From NCBI GenBank assembly GCA_024336345.1, contig JANFOG010000004.1:2170001-2234000 (forward strand): a stretch of 64,000 nucleotides of DNA, in the 5' to 3' direction. The notes beneath the pieces were generated by a model. The model saw nothing but the letters and a program-made list of their open reading frames with translations, did no database searches and was not told the DNA's origin. A program made the position numbers and the translations under genes. This document shows positions 48,989 through 60,887 of the stretch, piece by piece (position 1 is the stretch's first letter; the number at the start of each line of letters is the position of its first letter). The stretch is from Mariannaea sp. PMI_226 (lineage: Eukaryota > Ascomycota > Sordariomycetes > Hypocreales > Nectriaceae).

Positions 48989-49742
48989 TCAATCAACCTT
49001 GATGAGCTTTCCAGTCTTCACATCGTAGATGTAGCCAGTGATGGGCACGTCCTTGACAAGAGAGCTCTTCCTCAGAATGGACACATCATCGCGAACGCTT
49101 TGCTCCAAGTCTGGGAACTGGAGGAATGCGATATGGTCGGCGTCCTCTCCCAACTCGTTTCGGATCTTTCCTTTGATATCCGCGTCGGAGAAGGTGAGCA
49201 TACCGCAATCAGTCTGTTTTATTTTTCCCCCCAGTGTAAGTATTTTTTCTTTTCTTTTTTCCCGTTTGTATTTTTCTATTCATTTACCCCTGTCTAATTC
49301 AGGGAATGGGGGGAGGGGAGGAGGAGAAGGTGTTGGGACACATACATGATGGACAATAACAATCTCTTGAGTTCCAAGGAGCTGCTGAGAAATGATGACG
49401 GAGCGAAGAGCATCGGCAGCTCGACCTCCAGCATTTCGAATCACATGAGCGTCACCTTCGCTCAGTCCGAGGATTTTTGCGGGATCTAGACGGGCATCCA
49501 TGCACACAAGAGCAATCACTTTGCTGGAACAGTCAAGACATATCTGATCAGCTCTTCAGTTTCTCCCCCAATTCCACAAAGCTACATTTTGGTGGCAAAA
49601 TGAAGACAAGCAAGGAAAAGGGAAAAAAAAAAAAAATTCACACACACCGTCCGGGAGGCAGAGGTAAATGACCCTTGTTGAACGAAGCTGCATACTTCTC
49701 GTTTGCGGCTTCAAACTCGGGGACAACGGAGACGAAAGTCAT
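48989..49742 (-). CDS. Beta-class carbonic anhydrase, short form
   Basis: It converts CO2 and water to bicarbonate and a proton. Exons 49742-49648, 49523-49346 and 49213-48989 give 165 residues, with phases that close exactly. Zinc ligands are visible: Cys39 in VCMDAR, His91 and Cys94 in HHTDCGM (split by intron 2). The Asp41-Arg43 dyad is intact, so the enzyme should be active. The conserved segment [18 protein letters not shown] follows the first motif. At 165 residues it belongs with the compact type (like small mycobacterial and some fungal enzymes) rather than the 220-280 residue NCE103/cynT type. There is no obvious targeting peptide, so it is probably cytosolic. Intron 1 contains an A-rich tract. 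Confidence 0.95.
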
Positions 49743-52700
49743 GGTGATTATTGTGAAATTAGAATAATGTTTAGAAATGCAAGATTTTTCTTTCTCTCTC
49801 TCTTTCTCTCTGTGTGTTTTTATTTCTATTTTTTCTTCTTTCGCTTTCTGTCGTCTAGCTCTCTTTATGTCTTTCTTTACAGGCCTCGCGCACGCACGTT
49901 CAGTTTTGGGTCTGTTTGTATGCTGCTTTTGGGAATAGCTGCTCATCCCAAGTTGCGGGGTCCGTCCAATGGCAGGACCGCTATCGATCGTCATTTCAGC
50001 CGTTTCTTTTGTCAGAAGCTACACGTCACTATCCATTACGGAAGGGTTCACTCCTCAGAGAGGGAAATGTCATGGAGGAAATATCTAAAGAGACTCGATC
50101 TAGGGCCATGCTTTTACAGGGGCGGAATTGTTATCACTTCTAATCCTTGGATCGTCTTCACGAAGCACAATTATTTTTGTTGGTCGGTTGGTTCGTTCCA
50201 ACATGGCGTCATCTTGCCAGGCGATATTCATCATACTGGATGAACTTTGCGGCGGCGATACTCTGCAGTGCCTGCTACATGCATTTCCAAGATCCCACTC
50301 TTCGGTAACTGTCCGCCGCCGACGGCCACGGATGAATTCCCTTCCTACGCCAAGCGTCGTGGTTCTATCTGCTATCGGAACGGTGGGGACCGAGAGCTCT
50401 CCGAGACGCCGTGTCTCAACCGGTTTGTGTCGTGATTGGGAGAGAGTGTGGCAGTGGAGAGGGAAGGGAGGGAAGGGGTAAAGGAGGGGAAAGGATCTGG
50501 TTTGCCATTCATGGAGCAGAATAATAAATTGACACTTGAGTGACAGCATCGTACTGTGGTGCTAACTTATTCTTAGATAGTTCGTACCTGTCACCATGCG
50601 TTGCTGCAGACCCAGAACCAAGAGTCCCGCGCGTGCCGTGCTGATCCACCCTCTGTTGAGCAAATTCCCCATGAAAATGGCCCAATCAACTTTAAAGCTG
50701 TGGCCGAGAGACCTTGAGAAAGGCCCATTTTGGTATTTTGACTTGTATGACTTGTGCGGATATCCAGATTATGGCTGAACCCCAGGTTTCAGAGTCTGAT
50801 GAGACACTACAATGGATCATGAATCTTAGATCGTGTTGTCTGTATTTATCTTTCACGGAATAATGAAGGGGCTATATCTTAAGTTAATACAGACATTGAA
50901 GTCAGCGTATCTGACGAAAGCTCCCCAGACGAATACTGATAGCCCTCGGGGATAAGCTGTTGAGGACCTCTCAATCGAAACCATACATAGCATTGCATTT
51001 TCGTCTTGCGGACGGTTGACCATTTTGTATTAGCGTGTCCGATCCTCTGGTTGTTGGAAGGAGGGGTGAAGATGCATGAGAGCAGAATACGGGACAAGTT
51101 CAACAACATTACATGTGGTAGGTTTCTCGGATGAAAGGATATCATAGCATCTTAGTAACTTGGTGAAGTCATCGAACTACCATAGTGCTGTAGCTATGCC
51201 CGATAAAAATGGGATTCGGGGATTGAAGCTTCCGGTAATCACTTATTCAGCTATTGACAGGTTAGCCGAAACGGCGCGCTGGTGAGAATAGTAGCGCTCC
51301 TTGACTGTGGGTGGCTAATCGTGGGTTATCTGACTGCTTCCGCGGCAACCACAAATGGAAAACCATTCATATTCAATTCCTCTCCAATGAAATGTGTCAT
51401 TGACTTCCCCCGCAAACTTGGTTCAATCCTTTTGGGAGGACATCTTGCGGAGAGTTAGCGTGAGCGTTCAAGCGAACGTTAGTAGTCTGCAACGGCTTGG
51501 TGGCTATTGACCACGCGGCTCATGCACGATCGGGACGCTATGCCAATGACCTGTGTGATTAGGCCTCAATGAAAAGTGTTGAACGGGCGGGTGGTACACT
51601 AAAGCGAAACGGCGGCGGTTGTGTTATTGTGGACGTTCTCGCCGGAGGCAGTGCAGGACGCACTTCCAACGCAAGTACAGCACAACTGACGAAATCATGA
51701 TAACGCATTTCCTTTCCACCTCTTGTACGACGTATGCCAACATGTCCGTCCGGGGAGATTCGTATGCTGGGTACGTCAGCGGCGGAGACCCTGCGGGCCG
51801 ACGAACCCAGCATATGAGATCCTCGGGTCACGGATTACATCAGGACAGCTGTGGAAAGACAACGTTTGTATGGAAGGCCCCCCCTGTTGGCGGGGTTTTG
51901 CAGTGTGCTTCCGCGCCAGACGTTGCTGGGTCGTTGAACCGCAAGTGTCGCACGCACTGCGGGCAATCATGCAACGATGTCTCCATTTCTCCTAGTAGTG
52001 ACCAGCCAAGTGCACGAATGCAAACGATGGATTCCAAATCGGCAGAATAATGGTATGGCGACATGACTGGTGACCAGTCCAGGCCATGTGAGATGGCATG
52101 CATGAGTCTGATGAACTAGCCTGTGACATTGTCGAAGGAAAATGAAGAGTAATTGCAATCGTGGCGCATCTCCGTCTCTGGCGCGACACGCGAGCTTGAC
52201 CTGGCACTACTTTGTACGTGCTCTGAGCTGAAATCTCCACGAAATTCGAGATGCTTACTCCGTCTGTAGTACGCCCAACAAAACGGTGTTGGGTAATATC
52301 TTTCTCATAAACCACTTTACCAAAGAAGGGCAAGTTTACTCCTCTCCTCATCCCCGGGTCTGGCATCCACGCACGAGACGGACGTCGTTGCGGGTCCAGG
52401 CGGTTGGCGACCCCCTTGTAGACTGTGCCGCTACCGCGGACAGACTAACCGGAAACAAGAAAAGGCGAAAAGGTGAGAGCCCGCATGTCTGCAAGGTGCT
52501 TGACGAAGGATGAGATCAATGTCGTGCGGGCGGGCGAACTGATTGTGGCGTTCCGGGGGTTGGGGTTCGGGGCGATGGTGAGTTGGGAAGAGTTGAAGGA
52601 AAAACGGCTCGAAGTCGAGAGAGCTGAGAAGCTTCATTGGACGCCAACCGTTGATGGTGGCGTCTTATCACACCATGAAAACTCAGTAGTTCTGTCTAAT

Positions 52701-53360
52701 GCCCACACACACTATTCCGCACAGAGGACAGCTTGTAAGGTTGTTGGCCGGTGGCGTGCCATTTTCAGACTCGCTTCCCTGGCCGAACGAACTGCGAAGG
52801 GGAAGAAAGGAAGAATAAGAAGGCAAAAAAAGAAGAAAAAAATTACAGGGGGACGGGCAGAATAGAAGGGATTTAGGGGTTTAGTTGGGCACTTGGATGG
52901 GCATAGTAGAAAAGAAGTCAGCGGAGAACTAACGGGTTCTGGAATCCAAGGACAAGGAGAGTCGGCGGCATGGCGGCATGGTACCAGCTCCGCTTGAACA
53001 CTTTCCGAGTTGTCGTCGTTCTAACCTTGCGCCCCCTGTTTAATACAGTGAGTGCTGCACTAGACTCAACTTGGTCAATTTGCAGACCGGTCAAGATGCA
53101 GAATACCATTGTTGTCGGGCAACTAATAATTAGTTGAAGACAGGTGGTGACAACTGGGCCAAGCCGTGGTGGAGAGGTATTCGTGGTGGTTGCAACTTGG
53201 GTCATGCCAGACCAGAGTGTGCATCACTTTGAAGTAAGTACGAGGTACGAAGTGCAGCTTTTGATAAGTCCACATACGCGCATTGGCGGGATGCAGAGCG
53301 GGAAACACTCGGTGTCATTCACGCTGTCAGCGTCAGTGTGCATCTCCAGCACATGGCGAT

Positions 53361-53379
53361 GGGTGGATGGGTGGGTGGG
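53361..53379 (+). other. Canonical G-quadruplex motif
   Basis: Four GGG runs (53361-63, 53369-71, 53373-75, 53377-79) separated by loops of 5, 1 and 1 nt match the standard G4 pattern. Non-coding. Confidence 0.7.
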
Positions 53380-53542
53380 TGAGAGCGGTTGGGAGGGGTT
53401 GAGGGGCTAGACTCTCTGAGGGGTGGATGGGTTGGAGCAACTTCTTAACCAGATAAGGAAGCGCCTGATAGCAGTTGGAGCCGCGGAAGAGGGAAAGGGA
53501 AGGGAAAAAAAGAGGAGCAACAGATTTTGTCGCCATGGAAGC

Positions 53543-53585
53543 GAACTGGACTGAGCTGGACTGAGCTGGACTGAACTGGACTGGA
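53543..53585. repeat. 10-bp tandem repeat, unit GAGCTGGACT
   Basis: About four units; the first and last have A instead of G at one position (GAACTGGACT). Non-coding. Confidence 0.85.
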
Positions 53586-54937
53586 GACTTGCTACAGAAA
53601 TAGGAAGTAGGTGGTTACGGAGTACATGTAATTACCTTAGTTAGGTCTTTACGTGTCTGCCTCACCTAAGGTAGGGGCAGGGCAGACAGGTAGTGTGTCG
53701 TCTTGCCGTAAAGAAGGAAGCAAGGTAGACCGAGGAGAAGAAAAAGATGGAGGAAAAAAAAAAACTCCCTCATATTAAGTTACGACCATGCAAAATGAAA
53801 TGCTGCAGAGAAATGAAAAGCGAAATGGGTTGGAGACGAGCAAGGGTCAAGGATCCGTTGGATCCCGACAGTTTGGTTGCTTATTATTGCCAATCAATCG
53901 AACTCTTGTCGCGGAACCAGACACGAGCGACCCGGAAAAGCGCGAGTACAAAACAAGATGGTGCAGCACAATGGGGCGTCAACTCGTTTCGGGGGGCTTG
54001 AGACTTTGGCCTGGACATTTTTCCTGTTGCTGATTAGGTACGGAGCATTGCAAGACTATGCTGTACAGAGTACATAGCCCAGTGGTCTACTGTATGAATT
54101 ACTCCGGACTCTGTACGCTGACACACCAGGTAGACTCTATTCCCTCGTGTGGGTTGATCCCCAACTGACGGACGGGACCCCGGCCTCTCGAGACAAACCA
54201 CACAATGGAGTCGAGAAACGCTAAAAACCACCGCATCACTAGTCTGCTACCATAGTAGTTTAAACCGGGTATGGGAAGGGAAGTTCAGGGATACATATTA
54301 TATGGGGCACGAAGGAAGAGGTGGAGAGAAGGGGGGGATGGAGACAGTGAGGAGAAAAGGGAGCTTTATTTGTGCTGGACTAGTTAATCTGTAGCTGGTT
54401 GAGAGGACCAGGGAAGACCACAAGCGCAAACGATAGAGAACCTAGCAATAAGAAGAAAGGCCCAAAAATAATATGTAAGAGAGAAAAAAAAGACGCTGCG
54501 ACCACCGAAAACGTATTGGGTCGCAAGTCAACAAGGGCTCCTCTTCAACACCTGAAGTACTGTCAACGACTGTCCACTTTTACATATTCAGCTGCTACGC
54601 CTCCTCCTGCTTCTCTCCCTCTCTCTCTCTCCCTCTTGATTTTAACTGCCTGCCTGCCTATCTACCTACCCATCATCATCAATATCTTTTTTGCTTCTCC
54701 CTATTATTGCTATCCCCTTTACTACTGTATAATCTTTGTCAATCTTCCCTCGTCTCTTCTCTTTATTCCCTTTTTTTTATACACCTAAATAACCCCCCTC
54801 CTGCTGCCTTCCATCGTAGGTTGCTTCTTCCTGGAGGCTGGATTCCTCTCTCTTCTCGATCCTCTGTTGTTTTATACTATCAACTACTTTTATAATCGGC
54901 TTTTCATCGGTCTTCTTCACAACACAATACCGCAAAT

Positions 54938-56471
54938 ATGGAAAAATCTCACCGCATGGCCATTCGCGAGCTCGATCTCAGCGCTTGGCATCCCAACCCT
55001 CTAGTCAACCGAGTCAATGCTGTCCCTGGGCTCAAGACCAGCGCAGGTAAGAAAACCCATTTTACTACTTTTTTTCTCTTATTGCTTGCTCTTTTTTTCC
55101 TCTTCTCATTTGCATCCATGGCCATGGTCGTCGCAATATGAGCTTCGTGTGGTGTGTTGCCCAAGCAAAGCAATTTTCGCGTTCGTGCTTTTGCTTTTTC
55201 CCCCCTGCCAGGTTTGTTGTTACCTTGGACACCGGGGCAATTGATCAACCCCTGGTCGTAAGCTCACATATGGGTGGGCACGAGTCTTGATAGTTTCGCA
55301 TGGGGATCCTGGCCCTCATCAAGTGGTGCGCATTGCGGTGGGATGAAGCCACATTTGGTGTGTTCGACAAGACGAAGCAGTCATGAGAGAATATACGGGT
55401 GGCACATGGATGATGGCAACGCAACATTGGTGCTATCGCGCAAGGGACCGACAGCACCAGACAACCTCTGTTTCACGAACTTGATCACATTTTGCAGCAT
55501 TGCCCAACTCCAAATAAACACGCAAAGATGGATTACCATACTAACATGACACTTCTTCAGCATTCTTCACTTTCCTCCGCGCAAACCTCGTTCTCCATTC
55601 TGCCATGACCTCCGCAACCCAAACCCCGCGATTCGACCCCACCAACCCATTCGCATCCATTATCGCCCCGTCTCTATCGCCATTTGATGTTATGCCCTCC
55701 ACCGCTGATGCCGCAACGAACTTATTTGATGTTGACGACGAAAATGCCACCCCCCCTCTTTCTCTCGAGATCCTCGAGTCCCGACGTGACAAGGTCGAGG
55801 GTTTGCGCCTCGTCGCCGACTCTATTGCGCAAATGAGCCAGCGCGCATCTTTGTCTCTCGTATTCCACCCCATCTGCCTCGCTGGGCTCTCCGCTGCCCT
55901 TGCTGCCGTTTATCGCTTTGGCTGGATCTCGAGCATGGATGAAGGCTTGACCATGACGGTTTCTTGCGGTGTTGTCATGGGCTATCTTATGGGCATCCGG
56001 TATCTGACCAGTGGCTACATCTCACTCGCCGAGCGCTTGCGCTGGGCTTGGCTTCGTGCAGAGGATGGCGAAGAGGACACATTACTGGCCGCTCGATATA
56101 ACGACGAAATTATTGGCTCCCTAGTCCTGCGTCTCGAGGCAAATCCATCCACACAGGCACTGATGACATTCGGAAAGCGAAAGAGCCGCAGCAACTCTCT
56201 TCGAGGAGGTAGGGGAATCATCCGAGCGTGGACCACCAACCTGCAATATCGTGGCATGGGTGTCGGCAAGGACCTTCTTCACGAGGCCGTCCGCGTGACT
56301 AGGGAGCAATGTGGTGGCGATGCTGAGATCGAATTTGCCAAGGAGCACGCGAACAGCGCCATGCTTCTACCCGAGATCTTCAATGCCCAGTTTCGCAGGG
56401 ACGAGCACCGCGCCACCGACGCTCTCAAGGATGTTCTGGTCAACTTCGACGGAACCAAGAAGAGAAGGTGA
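54938..56471 (+). CDS. Membrane-anchored GNAT-like N-acetyltransferase
   Basis: Exons 54938-55046 and 55561-56471 give 339 residues; the 514-nt intron is long for this genome, with a clear CTAAC branch site near 55541 and a CAG acceptor. Two hydrophobic segments (about residues 133-156, FHPICLAGLSAALAAVY, and 166-186) form a hairpin anchor. After it comes a region with the GNAT acetyl-CoA-binding signature: WTTNLQYRGMGVGKDLLHEAV (about 261-281), where R/Q-x-x-G-x-G is the pyrophosphate loop. The preceding strands are DEIIGSLVLRL. The layout recalls NAT8-like membrane acetyltransferases, but the substrate is unknown. The C-terminus is basic (KKRR). The gene is convergent with the H4 variant. 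Confidence 0.82.
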
Positions 56472-57087
56472 ACCAGAACCGCGAATATCTAACAAAACTA
56501 AAAAGCCTAAAAACCTCGCAAAAACAAAACCAACAAGAAAAAAAAACCCAAAGCAAAGACCAAAAAAGTGTACTTGGAAATGATGACCGCCTGCAAGAGG
56601 GCAATATAATGGAGGAAGCTGCGTGGCATATTTTATTACACATTATACTTTCATTTGAGATACCCCATATACCATATACCTTTCATTAAAGAAGAAGATA
56701 GTAATACGTTTAGGTCATGACTTTATGACTTCATTTAATAGCAGTTTTTTTTTATCCACACCTAACCAGTCTGTCTCCCTGTGCCTTTATATCTCTTTTT
56801 CTTTGTTCATCAAATAATCATTCTTGGCGTATACTCTCTGAAGGACAGGGATTTTAGCAGGGGGTGTTCCAATTCGTAATTATTCATTATGTGCCCGAAA
56901 ACCGTCTGAAGAATATCATCGCTCATGCATTCGCTTCATTTTAACTCAGAAACAGTGATAATACTTCGCTCGCGAGCCCTTTCTGTAGCAATCCGTGACA
57001 CCAAGATAATAGAGACCCTTCAGATAAACGTGTATCGTGATCGCCATACATCAACCACCGAGAAGCACGGATACAGGAAGTGCGTAA
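56472..57087. other. Convergent 3' region between the GNAT and H4-variant genes
   Basis: 616 bp, A-rich just after the GNAT stop and T-rich later; no gene seen. Confidence 0.6.
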
Positions 57088-57877
57088 TCAAGAATAACCT
57101 TGTTTATCGACAACAACGGTGCTGATCTTCGCCTTTTTTGGTCCAGTGTTTGAATCAGGATCAAACCCATAAATGGGCTGACCGATTCGCCTGAGGGAAT
57201 AGATAACCTGAGGAGAAAGACTATTGTTAGAAATTCTTGATAAACAGAGGTTAGGGAAAATGGCTGTACATCATTAACAGTGATTGTCTTCGCATTCCGA
57301 TGCTCAACATAAATAACACAATCTCTGAGAATCTTTTTGAAGTTGTTAGCTCAAACCCCCATGCAGGAGTAGTTTCTGTGATATACCATCTCCAGTCGGG
57401 TTTTAAGTGCTGCTCGGACGGCTTCATAGATAGTGGCCGATATTCGTTTGACGCCACCACGTCTAGCGAGACGCCTGATTTAATTATGGTCAGCATCTTT
57501 TTGAGAGTATCACAGATGCTGATTTCATGTAAAATAGGACATGATGAAAGAGAAAGGTTGACAGGCCGTGATACAGCAGTGTCAGCGCTCATCGTCCACG
57601 TACCGGATGGCAGGTTTTGCTATAGACTGTCAGGGACCAAACACGATAGATAGTCTCCACAAGTCAACACACTTACTAATACCGTGTATTGAGTCTCTCA
57701 AAATTTTCCTTGCAATCATTTGTTTAGTAAACCTGGACTTAAAAGACAACACTGTCCAATAAGTTTGTGTTACCTATGGCGCTTCGCTCCCAACTTCCCT
57801 CCCATAATAGTTTTACCCGCAACTCGTCCAGTACTATTCGAGGCGGGGCCGCCCCGATGTGGTTGCGTAGGAGGCAT
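57088..57877 (-). CDS. Divergent histone H4 variant with C-terminal extension
   Basis: Six exons (57877-57774, 57708-57677, 57619-57604, 57474-57387, 57332-57270, 57207-57088) encode 140 residues; canonical H4 has 103. One exon is only 16 nt. All junctions have GT..AG and phases close. The H4 fold is unmistakable: [68 protein letters not shown]. The offset to canonical H4 is 16 from the tail basic patch to YGF, so the fold has no indel. Lysines equivalent to K12, K16, K20 and K79 are kept; K5, K8, K77 and K91 are replaced (Gly, Ile, Asn, Arg). After YGF a new tail of 24 residues rich in Lys and Val replaces GG. An H4 variant (hH4v) has been listed in Neurospora crassa; orthology is likely but unchecked. 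A role in specialised chromatin is inferred only. Confidence 0.9.
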
Positions 57878-58830
57878 ATCTTTACGTTGTTGAGAAAAAA
57901 CACACAGGAATATTCAGTGTGACGTGTGAGATGGCTGATGGAGGTTAACTCAAAGAAATAAAAGACTTTTGATTGTTTATTTCGAGGAGATAAATCAGGA
58001 CAGGAAACCAACAACAATGGTTTCCCAGGTTCATTGTGAATCACATACAAGCCCCGCTTTGAGCCACGCACGTGATCATGAAACTGCAAACTATCCTGGG
58101 GTTGGGTTTGTTCTTGTTGACGAACAGAGTCACAAGCCAAATATTCATTATAAGAGATGTGGTTGGCCAAATATGGTTGCTGCGGCGTATGTCATAAATA
58201 GAAGAGAGAAACCAACAGGCCACCTGCTATTGTAACGTTGCTGACTTGCTGAAAAGGTACTTTGCATACCATAATTTTGATTGGCGCGTAGTTCGAGGTT
58301 TGAAAGACTCTTAAACAGTCTTAAACAGTCACAATTCACGAGTTTGATGGTCAGCTTTGAACAGGATCGATTGTTTATTCGCATTGCCAAAAGCAACTAA
58401 AACTTTTTTGGTGGCCCACGATCCATCTTGATGTCTCACATGTTCAAGACCAGCCTCAAGCCCCCGTTAACGCTAGACCCTAAAATGTCCTCTGGATTTA
58501 GGTATCAATGGCCTCATAACATCCCGCCCAAGCTCCAGACCCATCTCCTCGACGCCCTCCGGCTAAATTTCGACACAGCACCAATTCGGCAGTAGAGAAG
58601 AGTAAAGACCAATAACCACAAACGCCAGGTTCCCTGCAATTAATGCCACCTGGACATGCCTGGCTGATGAATAGAAAATCAACACGAGCAAGCGCACCGA
58701 CGCCTTCATAAAGGGTATTAAATGGATGTGAATCGTAACACAGTGCGAGCCTGTACATCATCCATGCGTAAATCAAAGTAGAAACGAGACGGCCATGCTG
58801 TTGAACAAATGACCCGGTAAAGCACATTGC
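57878..58830. other. Upstream region of the H4-variant gene, downstream of areB
   Basis: 953 bp between the areB stop and the H4-variant start, both on the minus strand. A minus frame at 58498-58827 has no domain. A direct repeat CTTAAACAGT occurs twice at about 58310-58330. No other gene. Confidence 0.55.
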
Positions 58831-60887
58831 TTAGACAGATGGTTCGTCCGTGCTGACTTCAGTTTCCTTTGGAGCTTCTGCAGCCGGTTCAGGAATCTCG
58901 GCATTTTCCACGGCTTGTGCAACTTCTGCTAGCTCTGACTTCACATCCTCATGAGACTCTTGCGTCGTTTTCGGGGCATCAGACACCTCTGGTATCTCGG
59001 AAATATAATCCATGGGTGCCTCGTCTTGAGTTGTCTCCGATTGCTCCGGGGGAGCAGAAGGCTCAATTATAGTAGTTGTGGGGGCATCTTCAATGGCCTC
59101 TTCCTGCTGGGGGGTGGGTTCAACAAGACGTGGCTTTTTAGCAGGTCGTTCCATGGCTGCTTCAGCATCATCCTTTGCCGCCTTCAATTCCAGTTCCAGT
59201 TCATCGAGGCGTCGTTTCAGGCTATTTTCTCGGCGGTGGCTGTCCTCAAGCTGAGCACGCAGTTGCGCCTCGCTCTCCTGCAAGGCCTCGAACTGTGAGC
59301 GAAGATGTGCCTGTTCAACTCCCGCAACTTCCTGACCTCTTCGTGCCGCAGCTTCTTGTTGCTCAAGCTGGCTTAATCGACCACGGAAAAGCTCATTGAT
59401 CACTTCGAGCTCGCTCACGCGGGTTTTCAGACTGGAATTGTGTGCGATAAGCTGCTCGTGGGTTTGTGGCGCATCCAAGCCGCGGTCTCCGTTTAGAGGG
59501 GAGCCCGCGCGGCCCTCGACATTGGTGAAGCCAGCCACACCAGTTGAGTACGGATCATCAACCATAAATGATGAAAGGCCGTGATTATACATCGATGGCG
59601 TGCCGGTACGCGAGATTGGGGAGTCGGATCCTTCTTGGCCGTTGGCAGACTTTTGCGAGGTACGTCGAGCGGCATGCGCTGCATGCGCCGCAGTCGCCGC
59701 TTGGGCTGAGATGTCGACACCACTGGGATCAGACGCGACGTTGAAGTTATGAGCTTGCTGTTGTTGCTAGAAATATGTGAGCAAGAAATTACAAGATCAA
59801 TTAGGGATATAATACCTTTTTCTTAGGTCCAAGGTCAGGCCGCAATGTCTTAACACGATTGCGACTCTTGATAACGTCGGTCTTCAAAGAAATAGGGCGA
59901 GGCCGGCCGTGCAGCTTAAGGAACAAGCCACAGGCATTGCAGAGAACAGAACCAAACTCGTCGCGACGCCATAGTGGTGTCGTAGATGTGCTGCAATTTT
60001 GGCAAGTTGGCTGCGTAGATCCGTTAGTTGCCATCATGGCGCCGGTAATTTTGTGGTGAAGTGATGATGGCGAACGGGAGAGAGGGTGGTGATTAGTATC
60101 TTAATCACGATAAGAGGATGGAGTAAAAATCTTTGGCCCCGGCTTTACTGGTCTGATAAGCCAGATAAGTGCACTTGCATCATCCCAAAAACTTCCCAAT
60201 CGGGGCTAGGACAAGTCGGCCAATGATAACACACGTGATCCTAATTAATCCTGCGCGATAAGAGAATGAACGGGTCAGATTTCGCAGGTCGCCTCAAGAA
60301 TCAGCCATTAATTCCCCTGCAAGCAGAGCATTTTGGTGGATTTCTTGTTGCGCCGCATCGCAAGGATTGAAGTATTTGGGTCAAGTAGGCTGGTGCTTGG
60401 TGCTCTGAGAAGGCGCAGAAATTTCGACTTACCAAGTTACCGCCAGAACCCCCACTCGTGGCAGCAGGCGAAGCAGCGTACATCGTGGGATTGGGTACAG
60501 TCACAGGTCTGTGGCAGCAAATGTTAGTAAGCGCATTATCCACACGAAGAAAGGCTTGGGGGTTATCGAGGATCTTGGCTGGGGTCGAAGAGCGGAGCTC
60601 GATAGATAAGATATCGTAGATATGGACGCGACTCTTCATGACCCTCTTCAAGGATTGCTTGCAGATCGGACCATTGTGCAAAGGCAGACGTACCTTGACT
60701 GTGGTGAAGGTGCGCTGGCAACTGGCAGCGTTGTTGGTATCGGAGAAGGTATTGTCTCGGTCGCGGCCGCAAGGGACGATATGCCGGGTAGTTGTGTCAA
60801 CGAAGTTGTCGTCACTGTCGACGCCGAATCTGGGCGCGAGATGGGTTCGAGGTTGGGGAGTGGTAGCACTTGGGGACCCTCCTCCAT
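58831..60887 (-). CDS. areB: GATA transcription factor AreB (NreB/ASD-4 type) with coiled coil
   Basis: Nitrogen-response GATA factor that counteracts or modulates AreA; relatives also affect development (Neurospora ASD-4). Long-form exons are 60887-60694, 60508-60433, 60010-59816 and 59766-58831, giving 466 residues. The N-terminus ([39 protein letters not shown]) precedes a single type-IVa finger with 17-residue loop, Cys93-x2-Cys96 and Cys114-x2-Cys117, and a basic region ending [14 protein letters not shown] long coiled coil spans about 258-360 ([20 protein letters not shown] and on), followed by a basic patch (RPAKKPR) and an acidic tail. An in-frame ATG at 60037, inside intron 2 and 27 nt before exon 3, could start a shorter 385-residue form (MMATNGSTQ). 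Five GATAA sites lie just upstream of it. Confidence 0.94.
60109..60262. promoter_or_regulatory. Cluster of five GATAA sites in areB intron 2
   Basis: GATAAG at 60109-60114, 60155-60160, 60164-60169 and 60257-60262, and GATAAC at 60225-60230, all on the plus strand. They lie 72-225 nt upstream of the internal areB start at 60037. These are the core sites bound by AreA/AreB. I infer an internal, GATA-regulated promoter for a short isoform. Confidence 0.55.

Larger units (their letters stand above)
49743..54937. other. 5.2 kb gene-free region between carbonic anhydrase and the GNAT gene
   Basis: No recognised coding segment. The frame from the ATG at 52485 (126 codons, plus) is the most protein-like but ends in Lys-rich low complexity and has no family. 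Elements seen are a G-quadruplex motif (53361-53379), a 10-bp tandem repeat (53543-53585), GTAC-GAG-GTAC (53238-53248) and GTAC-AGA-GTAC (54063-54073). The last 350 bp are CT-rich (about 54600-54680) and probably form the GNAT gene's promoter and leader. Confidence 0.55.

Noticed and set aside
52485..52865. Plus-strand frame with a protein-like first half
   Set aside because: No family recognised, Lys-rich low-complexity end, no leader; a donor-like GTGAGT near 52578 has no clear partner exon.
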